DNA of 34,679 nucleotides. It comes from Flavobacterium macrobrachii. GTDB taxonomy: Bacteria > Bacteroidota > Bacteroidia > Flavobacteriales > Flavobacteriaceae. The notes beneath the pieces were generated by a model. The model ran no database searches. It had not been told where the DNA came from and saw only the letters and a program-made list of their open reading frames with translations. The stretch is taken from positions 1 to 34,679 of the forward strand of contig NZ_JACTAC010000033.1 of NCBI RefSeq assembly GCF_014486675.1, written 5' to 3'. Positions 22,349 through 30,230 of the stretch are shown one piece after another; the first letter of the stretch is position 1, and the number at the start of each line of letters is the position of its first letter. The position numbers and the translations under genes were made by a program.

Positions 22349-24772
22349 TTACTCCTTTAAAAACCCATATTCATACACTTTGGGTTTTATTTTATCGGCT
22401 AAAATGGCGAGTTTGCTTCTTAACTCAGCTAGTAGTTGTGTATAAGTTGCATCATCACTTTTTGAATTCATTCTGCCTTTGTCGTTTCTTCCCTGGAAAT
22501 ATTCTCTGATGTCATATAAAGAAGCGTTAACATTTACGTCTTTTTGGGCATGGTAGTATTTCCATAGTTCTCTACCAGCATCAAAAACAGCTGTGGCTAC
22601 TTCTGAGAAAACTAATGGTTTACTTTCTTTCGTTGTAGCTTGTTCAAAAAGCGTATCTGTTGTAGCTTCTTGCTGCATCTTGCCTTTTATAAAATTAGTC
22701 ATGAAATTACTTTCAAACTTGGCTTGGGCATTGACTTCATATTCTGTAAACGGTATCCAATGGTTGATGTCATATTGACTTTGAATATCGTTGTTGAAAA
22801 GAGTAAACGTTAAGCAATCATTTTGAAATTCAAAATCAGTTTGCCAATTATCATTTGGATATAAAAATTGGTCTCTATCATTTAACCATGTAGCAGGTAT
22901 GCAATGTCTTACCGCGTAATAAATAGATGATTTAAGTAAATTAGATAATCCAATTGGTTTAAAATAGGTTGATGTTTGATTTTTCTTAACTATTTCAATA
23001 AAAATTCCATTTTGATTTTGAAAATCATTACTATTACATGCTAAAAATCCAATTTCATTTTTTACATTATCCCAAGTTGGACGTAGCCAGTCATTTAGAT
23101 ATTTTTCATTATTATAACTAAAAATCTTTTTAGCATCAATATATTCTCCTCTCAAATTGTATACATCTGAAATAATTTCTTCAAATTTTTCTTTTTTTTC
23201 TGAATTCCATATAAAAAATCCAATTGGAAATTTTCCTTTAACATTATCAAAAGTGTCGGCTGGAACCACAAAAATTTTTTCGAGCTTCGCTCGAAACATT
23301 TCACGAAATTCGATGAAGTAGGAAGATTGCAAATTTTTCAAAGTTGAAAAATTTGCAATCTTACAGTTAGGAATTTCAAAATATATTCTCATTAAAAATT
23401 GTACATAAAGTTCTCTTTTTGAAAATGTACTCATTTGTTCAAATAATTTCTTGTGTATCATTGTTTCATTTGAAACACCCGATTTTGATACTTTATGTTT
23501 TGTACTTCCTGTTTCAGCATACGGTGGATTAATATAAATTACTAACTTTTTACGCTTTTCTTCATCGTTAATAATGTCTTGCAAACTCTGTGGCAATTTG
23601 CTGAAATCATCATTTAAAAAATCAAACTGAAAGACGTTGTTTTTAAGCAAATTCGCACCATGGTCAATGCGTTCGTGCATTACGTTTACATCGGCTTGGT
23701 CTAGTGTGCTGGCGTAAATGTTGTATTTGTTGGTTAGACCAGCCAAAAGGTTTCCTGTACCAGCGGCACAATCCCAAATGTAATAATCGTCCTGCCAGTT
23801 TTCGCCTAAATAATCAGTCAAATATTTTTGTGATAATTCTACCCAAATACGTGGTGTAAAAAAAGCTCCTTTGCGTTCCCTAATGTCTTGCGGCACTAGT
23901 AAATCTCGGCGTTCTATAATATAATCTTGAAATTCTTTGAGCGGTGGTCGTTTGTAGCGTTTCCAAAAATGGAGATAGGTGTCTTTGTTTTTTAGCGTAA
24001 TGGTGGCGTCAAACATTTGCTTGAGGTTTTCCTTGGCTATTTTGTATCCTTGGTTTTGAAAAACAACAAACAAGCTGTCGCGAATGGATAAATCGTCGTC
24101 AATGTTTTGGGTATTATTATCATCTACAAATAAATCGGCTAAATAGAAATCGCTGTCAAGTATATTGGCTTTTTTTAAATCGTCCCAATTGACATCGATG
24201 ATGGGTTTTATTATTTCTAACCATCTTAAATAAATAGGTATAAAATTGTTTTTATCAATCTTTAATTTATTGGTTGTGGTAGCTTTGGCAACATTATTTT
24301 TTATAAATGCTTTGAGTTCTTTTTCGTCTTTTTCATAATCATACACATAGGTATTTTGCTTTAGTGTAGCTTCAATACGTTGTTTAATTAATTGAAATTC
24401 TTTGGTTTCATGATTACTAGGTGTAACGTTCCAATTGAAATCGTTTAGATAAAAAATATCTTGTATGTTAATATAGGGTACAAACGCTATTTTTTTAAAA
24501 TCAAAAGCACCAAGAAAAGCTGGTGGCATGGTTTTATCAAACGTTCGTGCTTTGCCAATGGTTAAAATTAACTGCACAAACATAGTAGCTACATCAAAAT
24601 TACCCGTTTTGGCTTCAGCCCAAAGCAACGGTGTGCGTCCAAATAAATTATCTTGTTGCGGAAAAACCGTAAAATCGATGTTACCAAGAATTTCGGTAGT
24701 GTCAAATTGTTTGAACCAATCGGCTCCAACTTTATTCTTTAGTTCTTCTTCGCGTATGTTTTTATATTTCAT
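22349..24772 (-). CDS. Single-chain restriction-modification-like enzyme (putative type IIG)
   Basis: The 807-residue product has an amino-terminal PD-(D/E)XK-like motif: D33 in NIDFTVFP, then E53 and K55 in LLWAEAKTG. A helical linker is followed by an N6-adenine methyltransferase core with SAM motif I at 334-341 (DCAAGTGN) and catalytic NPPY at 415-418. The segment ERRDLLVPQDIRERKGAFFTP before motif I is typical of Eco57I-like methylases. The region after about 500 is probably the target recognition part. Nuclease and methylase in one chain, with no separate restriction or specificity gene nearby, suggest a type IIG enzyme. The coding region contains two palindromes (23278-23296 and 23323-23362). 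A -7 box is 20 bases upstream. Confidence 0.8.
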   Translation of the reverse strand: MKYKNIREEELKNKVGADWFKQFDTTEILGNIDFTVFPQQDNLFGRTPLLWAEAKTGNFDVATMFVQLILTIGKARTFDKTMPPAFLGAFDFKKIAFVPYINIQDIFYLNDFNWNVTPSNHETKEFQLIKQRIEATLKQNTYVYDYEKDEKELKAFIKNNVAKATTTNKLKIDKNNFIPIYLRWLEIIKPIIDVNWDDLKKANILDSDFYLADLFVDDNNTQNIDDDLSIRDSLFVVFQNQGYKIAKENLKQMFDATITLKNKDTYLHFWKRYKRPPLKEFQDYIIERRDLLVPQDIRERKGAFFTPRIWVELSQKYLTDYLGENWQDDYYIWDCAAGTGNLLAGLTNKYNIYASTLDQADVNVMHERIDHGANLLKNNVFQFDFLNDDFSKLPQSLQDIINDEEKRKKLVIYINPPYAETGSTKHKVSKSGVSNETMIHKKLFEQMSTFSKRELYVQFLMRIYFEIPNCKIANFSTLKNLQSSYFIEFREMFRAKLEKIFVVPADTFDNVKGKFPIGFFIWNSEKKEKFEEIISDVYNLRGEYIDAKKIFSYNNEKYLNDWLRPTWDNVKNEIGFLACNSNDFQNQNGIFIEIVKKNQTSTYFKPIGLSNLLKSSIYYAVRHCIPATWLNDRDQFLYPNDNWQTDFEFQNDCLTFTLFNNDIQSQYDINHWIPFTEYEVNAQAKFESNFMTNFIKGKMQQEATTDTLFEQATTKESKPLVFSEVATAVFDAGRELWKYYHAQKDVNVNASLYDIREYFQGRNDKGRMNSKSDDATYTQLLAELRSKLAILADKIKPKVYEYGFLKE
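23323..23362. repeat. Perfect 19-bp inverted repeat inside the restriction-modification gene
   Basis: AAGATTGCAAATTTTTCAA at 23323-23341 is matched exactly by its complement at 23344-23362 with a two-base spacer. It lies in frame, encoding around CKIANFSTLKNLQSS. A second hairpin, TTTCGAGC with GCTCGAAA and a three-base loop, is at 23278-23296. Confidence 0.9.
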
Positions 24773-24792
24773 TGTGGCTATTTTGATTTCAA

Positions 24793-24800
24793 CAAATATA
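24793..24800 (-). promoter_or_regulatory. -7 promoter element of the restriction-modification-like gene
   Basis: On the minus strand this reads TATATTTG, an exact TAnnTTTG match 20 bases upstream of the ATG. No TTG at -33 spacing. Confidence 0.5.
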
Positions 24801-24871
24801 AATAATTGTATTTTTAGAAGTAAGTATTGATATTGATTTAGTTTAAATTATTTCAAATAATTGTATAGATG

Positions 24872-25102
24872 ATGTTTTTAATGATAAATACCCTGTTTTA
24901 AATATTTAAAACGGTGTTTATAAAGTTAATTTTTATGTTTTTAAAGTTATAAACGGTGTTTTTAATGTTGTAAACTACTTTTTTAATTTTAAAAACGGTT
25001 TTTTTAATATTGTAAAAAATGTTTTTAATAATATAAGCAATATTTTTTCTATTTTAAATAGTATTTTTAATAGTTAAAAGTTGTTTTTGTTATGATAATA
25101 AT
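24872..25102. repeat. Degenerate 21-bp tandem array, 11 units
   Basis: Eleven consecutive units of exactly 21 bp each, with consensus close to RTGTTTTTAATRTTRTAAANN. Examples: ATGTTTTTAATGATAAATAC+C (24872), GTGTTTTTAATGTTGTAAAC+T (24956), GTATTTTTAATAGTTAAAAG+T (25061). Each unit has a T-tract in the same place, so T-tracts recur every two helical turns, as in curved DNA. The minus strand reads an open heptapeptide-like repeat (VYNIKNT) over the middle units but has stops at both ends. It fills most of the 452-base spacer between the restriction-modification gene and the 25225 gene. Confidence 0.85.
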
Positions 25103-25174
25103 AAATTTTAAAATTATTTGTTAAAGTATTTATAATTTTTTAACATTTTTATAATATTAAAACAAAAGTTAATT

Positions 25175-25182
25175 ATTTTTGA
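25175..25182 (+). promoter_or_regulatory. -7 promoter element of the unknown 122-residue gene
   Basis: The plus strand reads TATTTTTG, an exact TAnnTTTG match 42 bases upstream of the ATG at 25225 and just after the 21-bp array. No TTG at -33 spacing. Confidence 0.4.
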
Positions 25183-25224
25183 TAGGGTATAAATCAAGTA
25201 GTTATTAATTTTAATTTATTTATC

Positions 25225-25593
25225 ATGGCAACACGCACACCAGGAAGAATAAAACTTCCAACAAACGTATCAGAATTATTAGATTTAGCTGATAAAATTT
25301 ATGAAAAACACCGCTCCGATGGAGCAGCATCGCCTCTAAATGCTCAGCAAGACTATGATTGGTCAATTGAAGGGCCAAAAATTGTTCCGTGTAAAGAAAA
25401 TCATTATAATGCTGAAGAAGCCGCTCGATTAGCCGAAAGATATTATAAAGATAGAGATAATGATTTACCAGCTATAAAAGCAATAATTCAAAACAGTGCA
25501 CAGTTATTAAAAAGTGTATATGCTAAAAATCCAAAAGTTTTGGGCGATTATGGTTTTATAGTTGATGATAGTATACAGGTTAAAAAAGGCTAA
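25225..25593 (+). CDS. Small protein of unknown function
   Basis: The 122-residue product begins MATRTPGRIKLPTNVSELLDLADKIY. It then has a helical region with HYNAEEAARLAERYYKDRDND and AIIQNSAQLLKSVYAKNPK, and ends VLGDYGFIVDDSIQVKKG. I recall similar Bacteroidota proteins ending in a GDYGF/GDWGF-type segment, but no function. There is no signal peptide or membrane segment. It has its own -7 box and terminator, and its 5' side is a 21-bp tandem array shared with the divergent restriction-modification-like gene. Confidence 0.8.
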   Translation: MATRTPGRIKLPTNVSELLDLADKIYEKHRSDGAASPLNAQQDYDWSIEGPKIVPCKENHYNAEEAARLAERYYKDRDNDLPAIKAIIQNSAQLLKSVYAKNPKVLGDYGFIVDDSIQVKKG

Positions 25594-25613
25594 GAATACT
25601 TGTGTTTTTGTTG

Positions 25614-25650
25614 AAAAAGGTAAGCTTAAAATTTGGGTTTGCCTTTTTTT
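25614..25650 (+). terminator. Rho-independent terminator of the 25225 gene
   Basis: AAAAAGGTAA pairs with TTTGCCTTTTT (one U-G wobble) in a 10-bp stem that ends in a T run. It overlaps the stop codon of the convergent dtd gene. Confidence 0.75.
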
Positions 25651-26101
25651 ATTCCTTGTTTTTACTGTCAATAATTATAGTAACTGGACCATCGTTTAGA
25701 AGGGCAACTTTCATATCGGCACCAAATTGTCCTGTTTGTATTTTTTTGCCTAATTCGGTTTCCATTTTTGCAATGAATTTTTCATACAATGGAATGGCAA
25801 TTTCGGGTTTTGCGGCTTTGATATACGACGGACGATTTCCTTTTTTGGTTAAGGCATGAAGCGTAAATTGGCTAACGATAATCATTTCGCCATCAATGTC
25901 TTTTAGCGATAAATTCATCACCTGATTTTCATCGTCAAAAATTCTGAGATTTACAATTTTGGAAGTTAACCAATCGATGTCTTCCTGATTATCAGCTTCT
26001 TCAATTCCGAGTAAAACCAATAATCCGCTGCTGATTTCGGCAACGATTTTGCTATTAATGGTTACTGATGAATGAGTTACTCTTTGGATAACGGCTTTCA
26101 T
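25649..26101 (-). CDS. dtd: D-aminoacyl-tRNA deacylase
   Basis: The 150-residue product frees tRNA from D-amino acids. Motifs are the N-terminal MKAVIQRVTHSSVTI, the catalytic SQFTLHALTKKGNRPSY, and the C-terminal LLNDGPVTIIIDS (the NxGPxT loop, here NDGPVT). Length is normal for the family. It lies 66 bases after rsgA, across a heptamer array. Confidence 0.95.
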   Translation of the reverse strand: MKAVIQRVTHSSVTINSKIVAEISSGLLVLLGIEEADNQEDIDWLTSKIVNLRIFDDENQVMNLSLKDIDGEMIIVSQFTLHALTKKGNRPSYIKAAKPEIAIPLYEKFIAKMETELGKKIQTGQFGADMKVALLNDGPVTIIIDSKNKE

Positions 26102-26104
26102 TGT

Positions 26105-26167
26105 AATGGTGAATTGTGAGTTGTAAATGGTGAATTCAATTAATAATTTATAATTAACAATTCACAA
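26105..26167. repeat. Nine-unit heptamer array between rsgA and dtd
   Basis: AATGGTG, AATTGTG, AGTTGTA, AATGGTG, AATTCAA, TTAATAA, TTTATAA, TTAACAA and TTCACAA are contiguous, and the second half is roughly the reverse complement of the first. It has the same design as the array at 21526-21588. Confidence 0.85.
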
Positions 26168-27145
26168 TTATTTTCTTGTTTCATCGCTTGCAATTCTGTC
26201 ATCGTTGTAAACATCTTGTCGGTAATGTTCTTCATCGCCTTCAAGAATTTTTAGATAGCTGTTGTAACGTGACCACGCAATTTTATCGTTTTCTAATGCT
26301 TCTTTTACAGCGCAATGAGGTTCTTCTTTATGAAGACAATTGTTGAATTTGCATTGATCTTTTAGTTTAAAAAACTCTGGAAAATAATCGCTGATTTCTG
26401 CTGATTCCATATCAACAATTCCAAAACCTTTAATTCCTGGTGTGTCAATAATTTTTGCATCAAAGGACAAATCATACATTTCGGCAAAAGTTGTAGTGTG
26501 TTGACCTTGCTTGCTTTGTTCGGAAATATGTTTGGTTTTTAAATTCAAATTGGGTTCCAATGCATTTACCAAAGTCGATTTTCCAACACCTGAATGTCCA
26601 GAAAACATACTGGTTTTTCCAATCATCATTTCTTTTAATTGCTCGATGCCTTTCTTTTCAGTAGAAGAAATTCGCAGGCATTTGTATCCAATTTCAGAAT
26701 AGATATGTTGCAGATACAATTGTTCGTCGAGCATTGCTTCATCAAAAGTGTCAATTTTGTTAAAAACCAAAACGGCTTCAATGCCATAAGCTTCGGCAGT
26801 AACAAGAAATCTATCAATGAAACTGGTTGTTGTTGGTGGATTGTTAATCGTTATCAAAAGAAAAACTACGTCAATATTCGATGCAATAATATGAGTTTGT
26901 TTGGAAAGATTAACTGATTTTCTAACGATGTAATTTTTTCTATCGTGGATGTTGTGAATTTGTCCAACGGTTTCGTCGGTAGTTTCGTCAAGTTCAAAAT
27001 CTACCACATCACCAACCGCAATTGGGTTAGTGCTTTTGATGCCTTTCATACGAAATTTTCCTTTGATACGACATTCAAAAAACTCGTTATTTTCCGTTTT
27101 TACAGAATAAAAACTTCCGGTAGATTTATAAACTGTTCCTGTCAT
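26168..27145 (-). CDS. rsgA: Ribosome small-subunit-dependent GTPase A
   Basis: The 325-residue product is a circularly permuted GTPase involved in 30S maturation. After an OB-fold region (VYKSTGSFYSVKTENN), the G4 motif VFNKID precedes G1 SGHSGVGKST and G3 DTPGIKGFG. The C-terminal zinc-binding knuckle is CKFNNCLHKEEPHC. Its upstream region has a heptamer array and a -7 box. Confidence 0.95.
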   Translation of the reverse strand: MTGTVYKSTGSFYSVKTENNEFFECRIKGKFRMKGIKSTNPIAVGDVVDFELDETTDETVGQIHNIHDRKNYIVRKSVNLSKQTHIIASNIDVVFLLITINNPPTTTSFIDRFLVTAEAYGIEAVLVFNKIDTFDEAMLDEQLYLQHIYSEIGYKCLRISSTEKKGIEQLKEMMIGKTSMFSGHSGVGKSTLVNALEPNLNLKTKHISEQSKQGQHTTTFAEMYDLSFDAKIIDTPGIKGFGIVDMESAEISDYFPEFFKLKDQCKFNNCLHKEEPHCAVKEALENDKIAWSRYNSYLKILEGDEEHYRQDVYNDDRIASDETRK

Positions 27146-27152
27146 GAAAAAA

Positions 27153-27187
27153 GTTAGAAGTTAGATGTTAGAAGTTAGAAGTTAGAA
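27153..27187. repeat. Five-unit heptamer array upstream of rsgA
   Basis: GTTAGAA, GTTAGAT, then GTTAGAA three times. It starts eight bases from the rsgA ATG and so lies in its 5' leader. Confidence 0.88.
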
Positions 27188-27224
27188 GTAGATTTCTATT
27201 TATAACTAATAAATTTATCAATTA

Positions 27225-27232
27225 CAAAAATA
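27225..27232 (-). promoter_or_regulatory. -7 promoter element of rsgA
   Basis: On the minus strand this reads TATTTTTG, an exact TAnnTTTG match 80 bases upstream of the ATG. No TTG at proper spacing. Confidence 0.35.
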
Positions 27233-27274
27233 GAAAAAAGAGACAAGAAGTCTTTATATTTATCATGTTAGTTT

Positions 27275-27311
27275 ACATAAAAAAACCGTTTAAATTGATT
27301 AAACGGTTTTT
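27275..27311 (-). terminator. Rho-independent terminator of the 27332 gene
   Basis: On the minus strand AAAAACCGTTTAA and TTAAACGGTTTTT form a 13-bp perfect stem (27281-27293 with 27299-27311, 5-base loop) followed by more T. It lies 20 bases after the stop. Confidence 0.88.
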
Positions 27312-27331
27312 AAATAATTTTAAATTAAAAA

Positions 27332-27856
27332 TTAGTATTTGTAAGCAACTCCTTTTTTAATTGCTTGTGAACCACCAAGAGTGTTTGAGCTTGCTCCAAC
27401 AGTAGTTTTGTCAGCTGTTAATAAGATAAAAGGACATCCTAGCTTTGCAGCTTCCATTTTTAATTTCTTTTCAGCTTTTTTGTCACCTGTGTTACCCGTT
27501 TGGAAGTTGATTAGTCCTGTTTTTCCTCTAACTTCTTCACCTTTTTTCAAGCCAGCGATGTATGCTTTGTCTTCTAGGATAACTACTTTTTCCCAGTCAT
27601 CTTCACCATTAATTACAATTTTGTCAGTAACTTGTTCAACACGACCACTTTTTCCATAAACAATTTTTTCTACTGCATATTTACTAATAGTATTTTCTGC
27701 ATCTTCACCATCATATTTAAAAATGATAGTAAATTCTTCAAGTTTGATAACTTTACCTTTTACAACTTCTCCATTGTGTTTAGTAATCTCATCAACTTGA
27801 GCATTAATTGTGTTAACGCCAAGCACAAGCATTAACATGAAAATAATTTTTTTCAT
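27332..27856 (-). CDS. Secreted protein of unknown function
   Basis: I chose the Met at 27856, giving 174 residues, rather than the upstream 27904, because it starts a normal signal peptide (MKKIIFMLMLVLGVNTINAQ). The mature region is beta-rich at first (DEITKHNGEVVKGKVIKLEEFTIIFKYDG) and ends in a small domain with LGCPFILLTADKT. I do not recognise the family. A good terminator follows. It is downstream of the aromatic amino acid operon but is probably unrelated to it. Confidence 0.8.
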   Translation of the reverse strand: MKKIIFMLMLVLGVNTINAQVDEITKHNGEVVKGKVIKLEEFTIIFKYDGEDAENTISKYAVEKIVYGKSGRVEQVTDKIVINGEDDWEKVVILEDKAYIAGLKKGEEVRGKTGLINFQTGNTGDKKAEKKLKMEAAKLGCPFILLTADKTTVGASSNTLGGSQAIKKGVAYKY

Positions 27857-27939
27857 TTTTTTAAATTTTATTACGATTGTTTTTATTGTTGCGCAATTAT
27901 ACAAAAAATATGTTATTAGTAATTGTTTTTATGTTAAAA

Positions 27940-29022
27940 TTATCCGTTTATAATTTTTTCCTGATGGCTAATGCTTTCTTGGTGAATGGCTTTGAATATT
28001 TTTAGAATAAATTCTTCGCTCAAACCTTTTTCTTCGCCGTCTAAAATCATTTTTCCGAGGATTTCGTTCCAACGTTTGTTTTGAAGTACAGCAACGTTTT
28101 TTTCTTTTTTCAAAGCACCAATTTTGTCTGCAACTTTCATTCGTTTGCCTAAAATTTCCAATAATTTGGCATCATATTCATCAATGTCAACTCTAAATTT
28201 AGTTAGACGATTGGTGTAATCATCTGCATTGTCGGTTTCTTTTCGAATACGTAAATCTTTGAAAATTTGTTTTAAAACCGTTGGTGTAACTTGTTGAGCT
28301 GCATCACTCCAAGCATTGTCAGGATCAATGTGAGTTTCAATAATTAATCCGTTATAGTTTAAATCCAAAGCTTGTTGAGACACTTCTTGTATCATGTCTC
28401 TTTTTCCAGTAATATGCGATGGATCACAAATTAATGGCAAATCAGGAAAACGATTTTGTAGCTCGATGGCTAGTTGCCATTCAGGAATGTTTCTGTATTT
28501 GGTTTTTTCATAGGTAGAAAAGCCTCTGTGAATTACGCCAAGATTTTTAATTCCAGCATTATACAGTCGTTCAACGCCACCAATCCAAAGTGCCAAATCG
28601 GGATTTACAGGATTTTTTACTAAAACAATTTTGTCGGTATTTTTTAAAGCATCAGCAATTTCTTGAACGGCAAACGGATTTACTGTTGTTCGTGCGCCAA
28701 TCCAAAGTACATCAATCTCGTGTTCCAAAGCCAGTTGAACATGCGCTGCATTGGCTACTTCAATTGCCATCAATAAACCCGTTTCGGCTTTGGCTTTTTG
28801 CAACCATTTTAAACCAATGGCGCCAACGCCTTCAAATCCGCCAGGACGTGTTCTTGGTTTCCAAATTCCGGCACGAAAAATTGAAACATCGGAATTTTTT
28901 AGTTCGTGAGCAATTTTTAAAACTTGTTCTTCAGTTTCAGCGCTACATGGTCCAGCGATTACTAATGGATGATTTAGATTAAAATCATCGAGCCATTTTT
29001 TATTTTGGGTTGTAATATTCAT
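27940..29022 (-). CDS. Bifunctional DAHP synthase / chorismate mutase
   Basis: The 360-residue product has a DAHP synthase domain (about 1-260) of the KDO8PS-like type: VIAGPCSAETEEQ, FRAGIWKPRTRPGGFEGVG, LVKNPVNPDLALWIGG and LICDPSHITGKRD. A type II chorismate mutase domain follows (about 265-350: LTKFRVDIDEYDAKLLEILGKRMKVADKIGALK). It catalyses the first shikimate step and the chorismate-to-prephenate step. It lies 40 bases after the aminotransferase gene, the third gene of the pheA operon. Confidence 0.93.
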   Translation of the reverse strand: MNITTQNKKWLDDFNLNHPLVIAGPCSAETEEQVLKIAHELKNSDVSIFRAGIWKPRTRPGGFEGVGAIGLKWLQKAKAETGLLMAIEVANAAHVQLALEHEIDVLWIGARTTVNPFAVQEIADALKNTDKIVLVKNPVNPDLALWIGGVERLYNAGIKNLGVIHRGFSTYEKTKYRNIPEWQLAIELQNRFPDLPLICDPSHITGKRDMIQEVSQQALDLNYNGLIIETHIDPDNAWSDAAQQVTPTVLKQIFKDLRIRKETDNADDYTNRLTKFRVDIDEYDAKLLEILGKRMKVADKIGALKKEKNVAVLQNKRWNEILGKMILDGEEKGLSEEFILKIFKAIHQESISHQEKIING

Positions 29023-29062
29023 AGTATTGTATTGGGTGTAAAATTAGTAAATTCTTTAGGTT

Positions 29063-30211
29063 TTAATTGGGAAATCTTTTAATTGCTTCTTCAATTTTTT
29101 CTTCTGATACACAGAGCGAAAAACGAATGTATCCATTTCCATTATTACCAAAAATGGTTCCGGGTGTTATAAAAATGTGTTTTTCGATTAAAATGCTGTC
29201 AATGAATTCTTCTGCTGAAATTCCTTCGGGTAATTTTGCCCAAACAAACATTCCAACGGCGGTTTTACTATACGTGCAATTTAGTTTTTCGGCTAATTGA
29301 AAAATTAAGTTTCTTCGTTTTGTATAAATTTCATTTTGATGTATAAACCAATTATTGTTTAGTTTTAATGCTTCGATTGCGCCTTTTTGAATTCCATAGA
29401 ACATGCCACTATCCATATTGCTTTTTACTTTTAGAATAGCATCAATTAGTTTTGGATTTCCCAAAACCATTCCAACGCGCCAACCAGCCATATTGTAGGT
29501 TTTTGACAAAGAATTTAATTCCAAAGCAATGTCTTTTGCTCCATCAATTTGTAAAATTGACAACGGATTTTCGTTTAAAACAAAGCTATAAGGATTGTCG
29601 TTTACAATTAAAATGTGATGTTTTTTGCCAAAAGCGATGAGTTTTTCAAATAATTTCAATGTTGCATTAGCACCAGTTGGCATATGCGGATAAGAAACCC
29701 ACATAATTTTTACATTGGATAAATCCATTTGTTCCAAAAGTTCAAAATTAGGTTGCCAATCGTTTTCTTCGGATAAATCATAATACATAGGTTTTGCCTG
29801 AACCAATTCGGTAACGGAAGCATAGGTTGGATAACCTGGATTTGGGATTAAAACTTTATCGCCAGCGTTTAAAAAAGCCAAAGAGATGTGCATAATTCCT
29901 TCTTTGGAACCCATTAATGGTAGAATTTCCAAATTGTAATCTAACGAAACATTAAAGTGTTTGGAATAGAAATCTGCAAAGCCTTTTCGAAGTTCGGGTA
30001 AACCTTGATAGCTTTGATATTCGTGAGCTTTGTCGTCAAACATGGCGTTTTGAATAGCTTTAATAACTGATTTGTCTGGCGATAAATCGGGACTTCCAAT
30101 TCCCATATTGATAACGTGTTTTCCTTCGGAAATGAGTTGGCGAACTTCTTTCAATTTTCGTGAAAAGTAGTATTCCTGAACGCTATTTAGTCTGTTGGCG
30201 GTTTGTATCAT
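29063..30211 (-). CDS. PLP-dependent aminotransferase (fold type I)
   Basis: The 382-residue product has the PLP lysine in LNSLSKTYNMAGWRVGM, Asn in IVNDNPYSF, and the N-terminal GIGSPDLSPDKSV typical of class I/II aminotransferases. Its place between prephenate dehydratase and DAHP synthase/chorismate mutase suggests a phenylpyruvate or hydroxyphenylpyruvate aminotransferase of Phe/Tyr synthesis. The exact specificity cannot be read. Gap to the next gene is 40 bases. Confidence 0.9.
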   Translation of the reverse strand: MIQTANRLNSVQEYYFSRKLKEVRQLISEGKHVINMGIGSPDLSPDKSVIKAIQNAMFDDKAHEYQSYQGLPELRKGFADFYSKHFNVSLDYNLEILPLMGSKEGIMHISLAFLNAGDKVLIPNPGYPTYASVTELVQAKPMYYDLSEENDWQPNFELLEQMDLSNVKIMWVSYPHMPTGANATLKLFEKLIAFGKKHHILIVNDNPYSFVLNENPLSILQIDGAKDIALELNSLSKTYNMAGWRVGMVLGNPKLIDAILKVKSNMDSGMFYGIQKGAIEALKLNNNWFIHQNEIYTKRRNLIFQLAEKLNCTYSKTAVGMFVWAKLPEGISAEEFIDSILIEKHIFITPGTIFGNNGNGYIRFSLCVSEEKIEEAIKRFPN

Positions 30212-30230
30212 ATTTTTTAAATTTTAATGT

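Noticed and set aside
24872..25102. CRISPR-like array
   Set aside because: The 21-bp units are directly adjacent without unique spacers and degenerate throughout; no cas genes are present.
24872..25102. Minus-strand heptapeptide-repeat gene in the 21-bp array
   Set aside because: The frame is open only in the middle units, has stops at both ends and no start codon, so I do not call a gene; kept only as a possibility in the finding.
28590..28982. Plus-strand frame of 130 codons opposite DAHP synthase
   Set aside because: Antisense shadow of a conserved gene; composition unlike neighbouring proteins.
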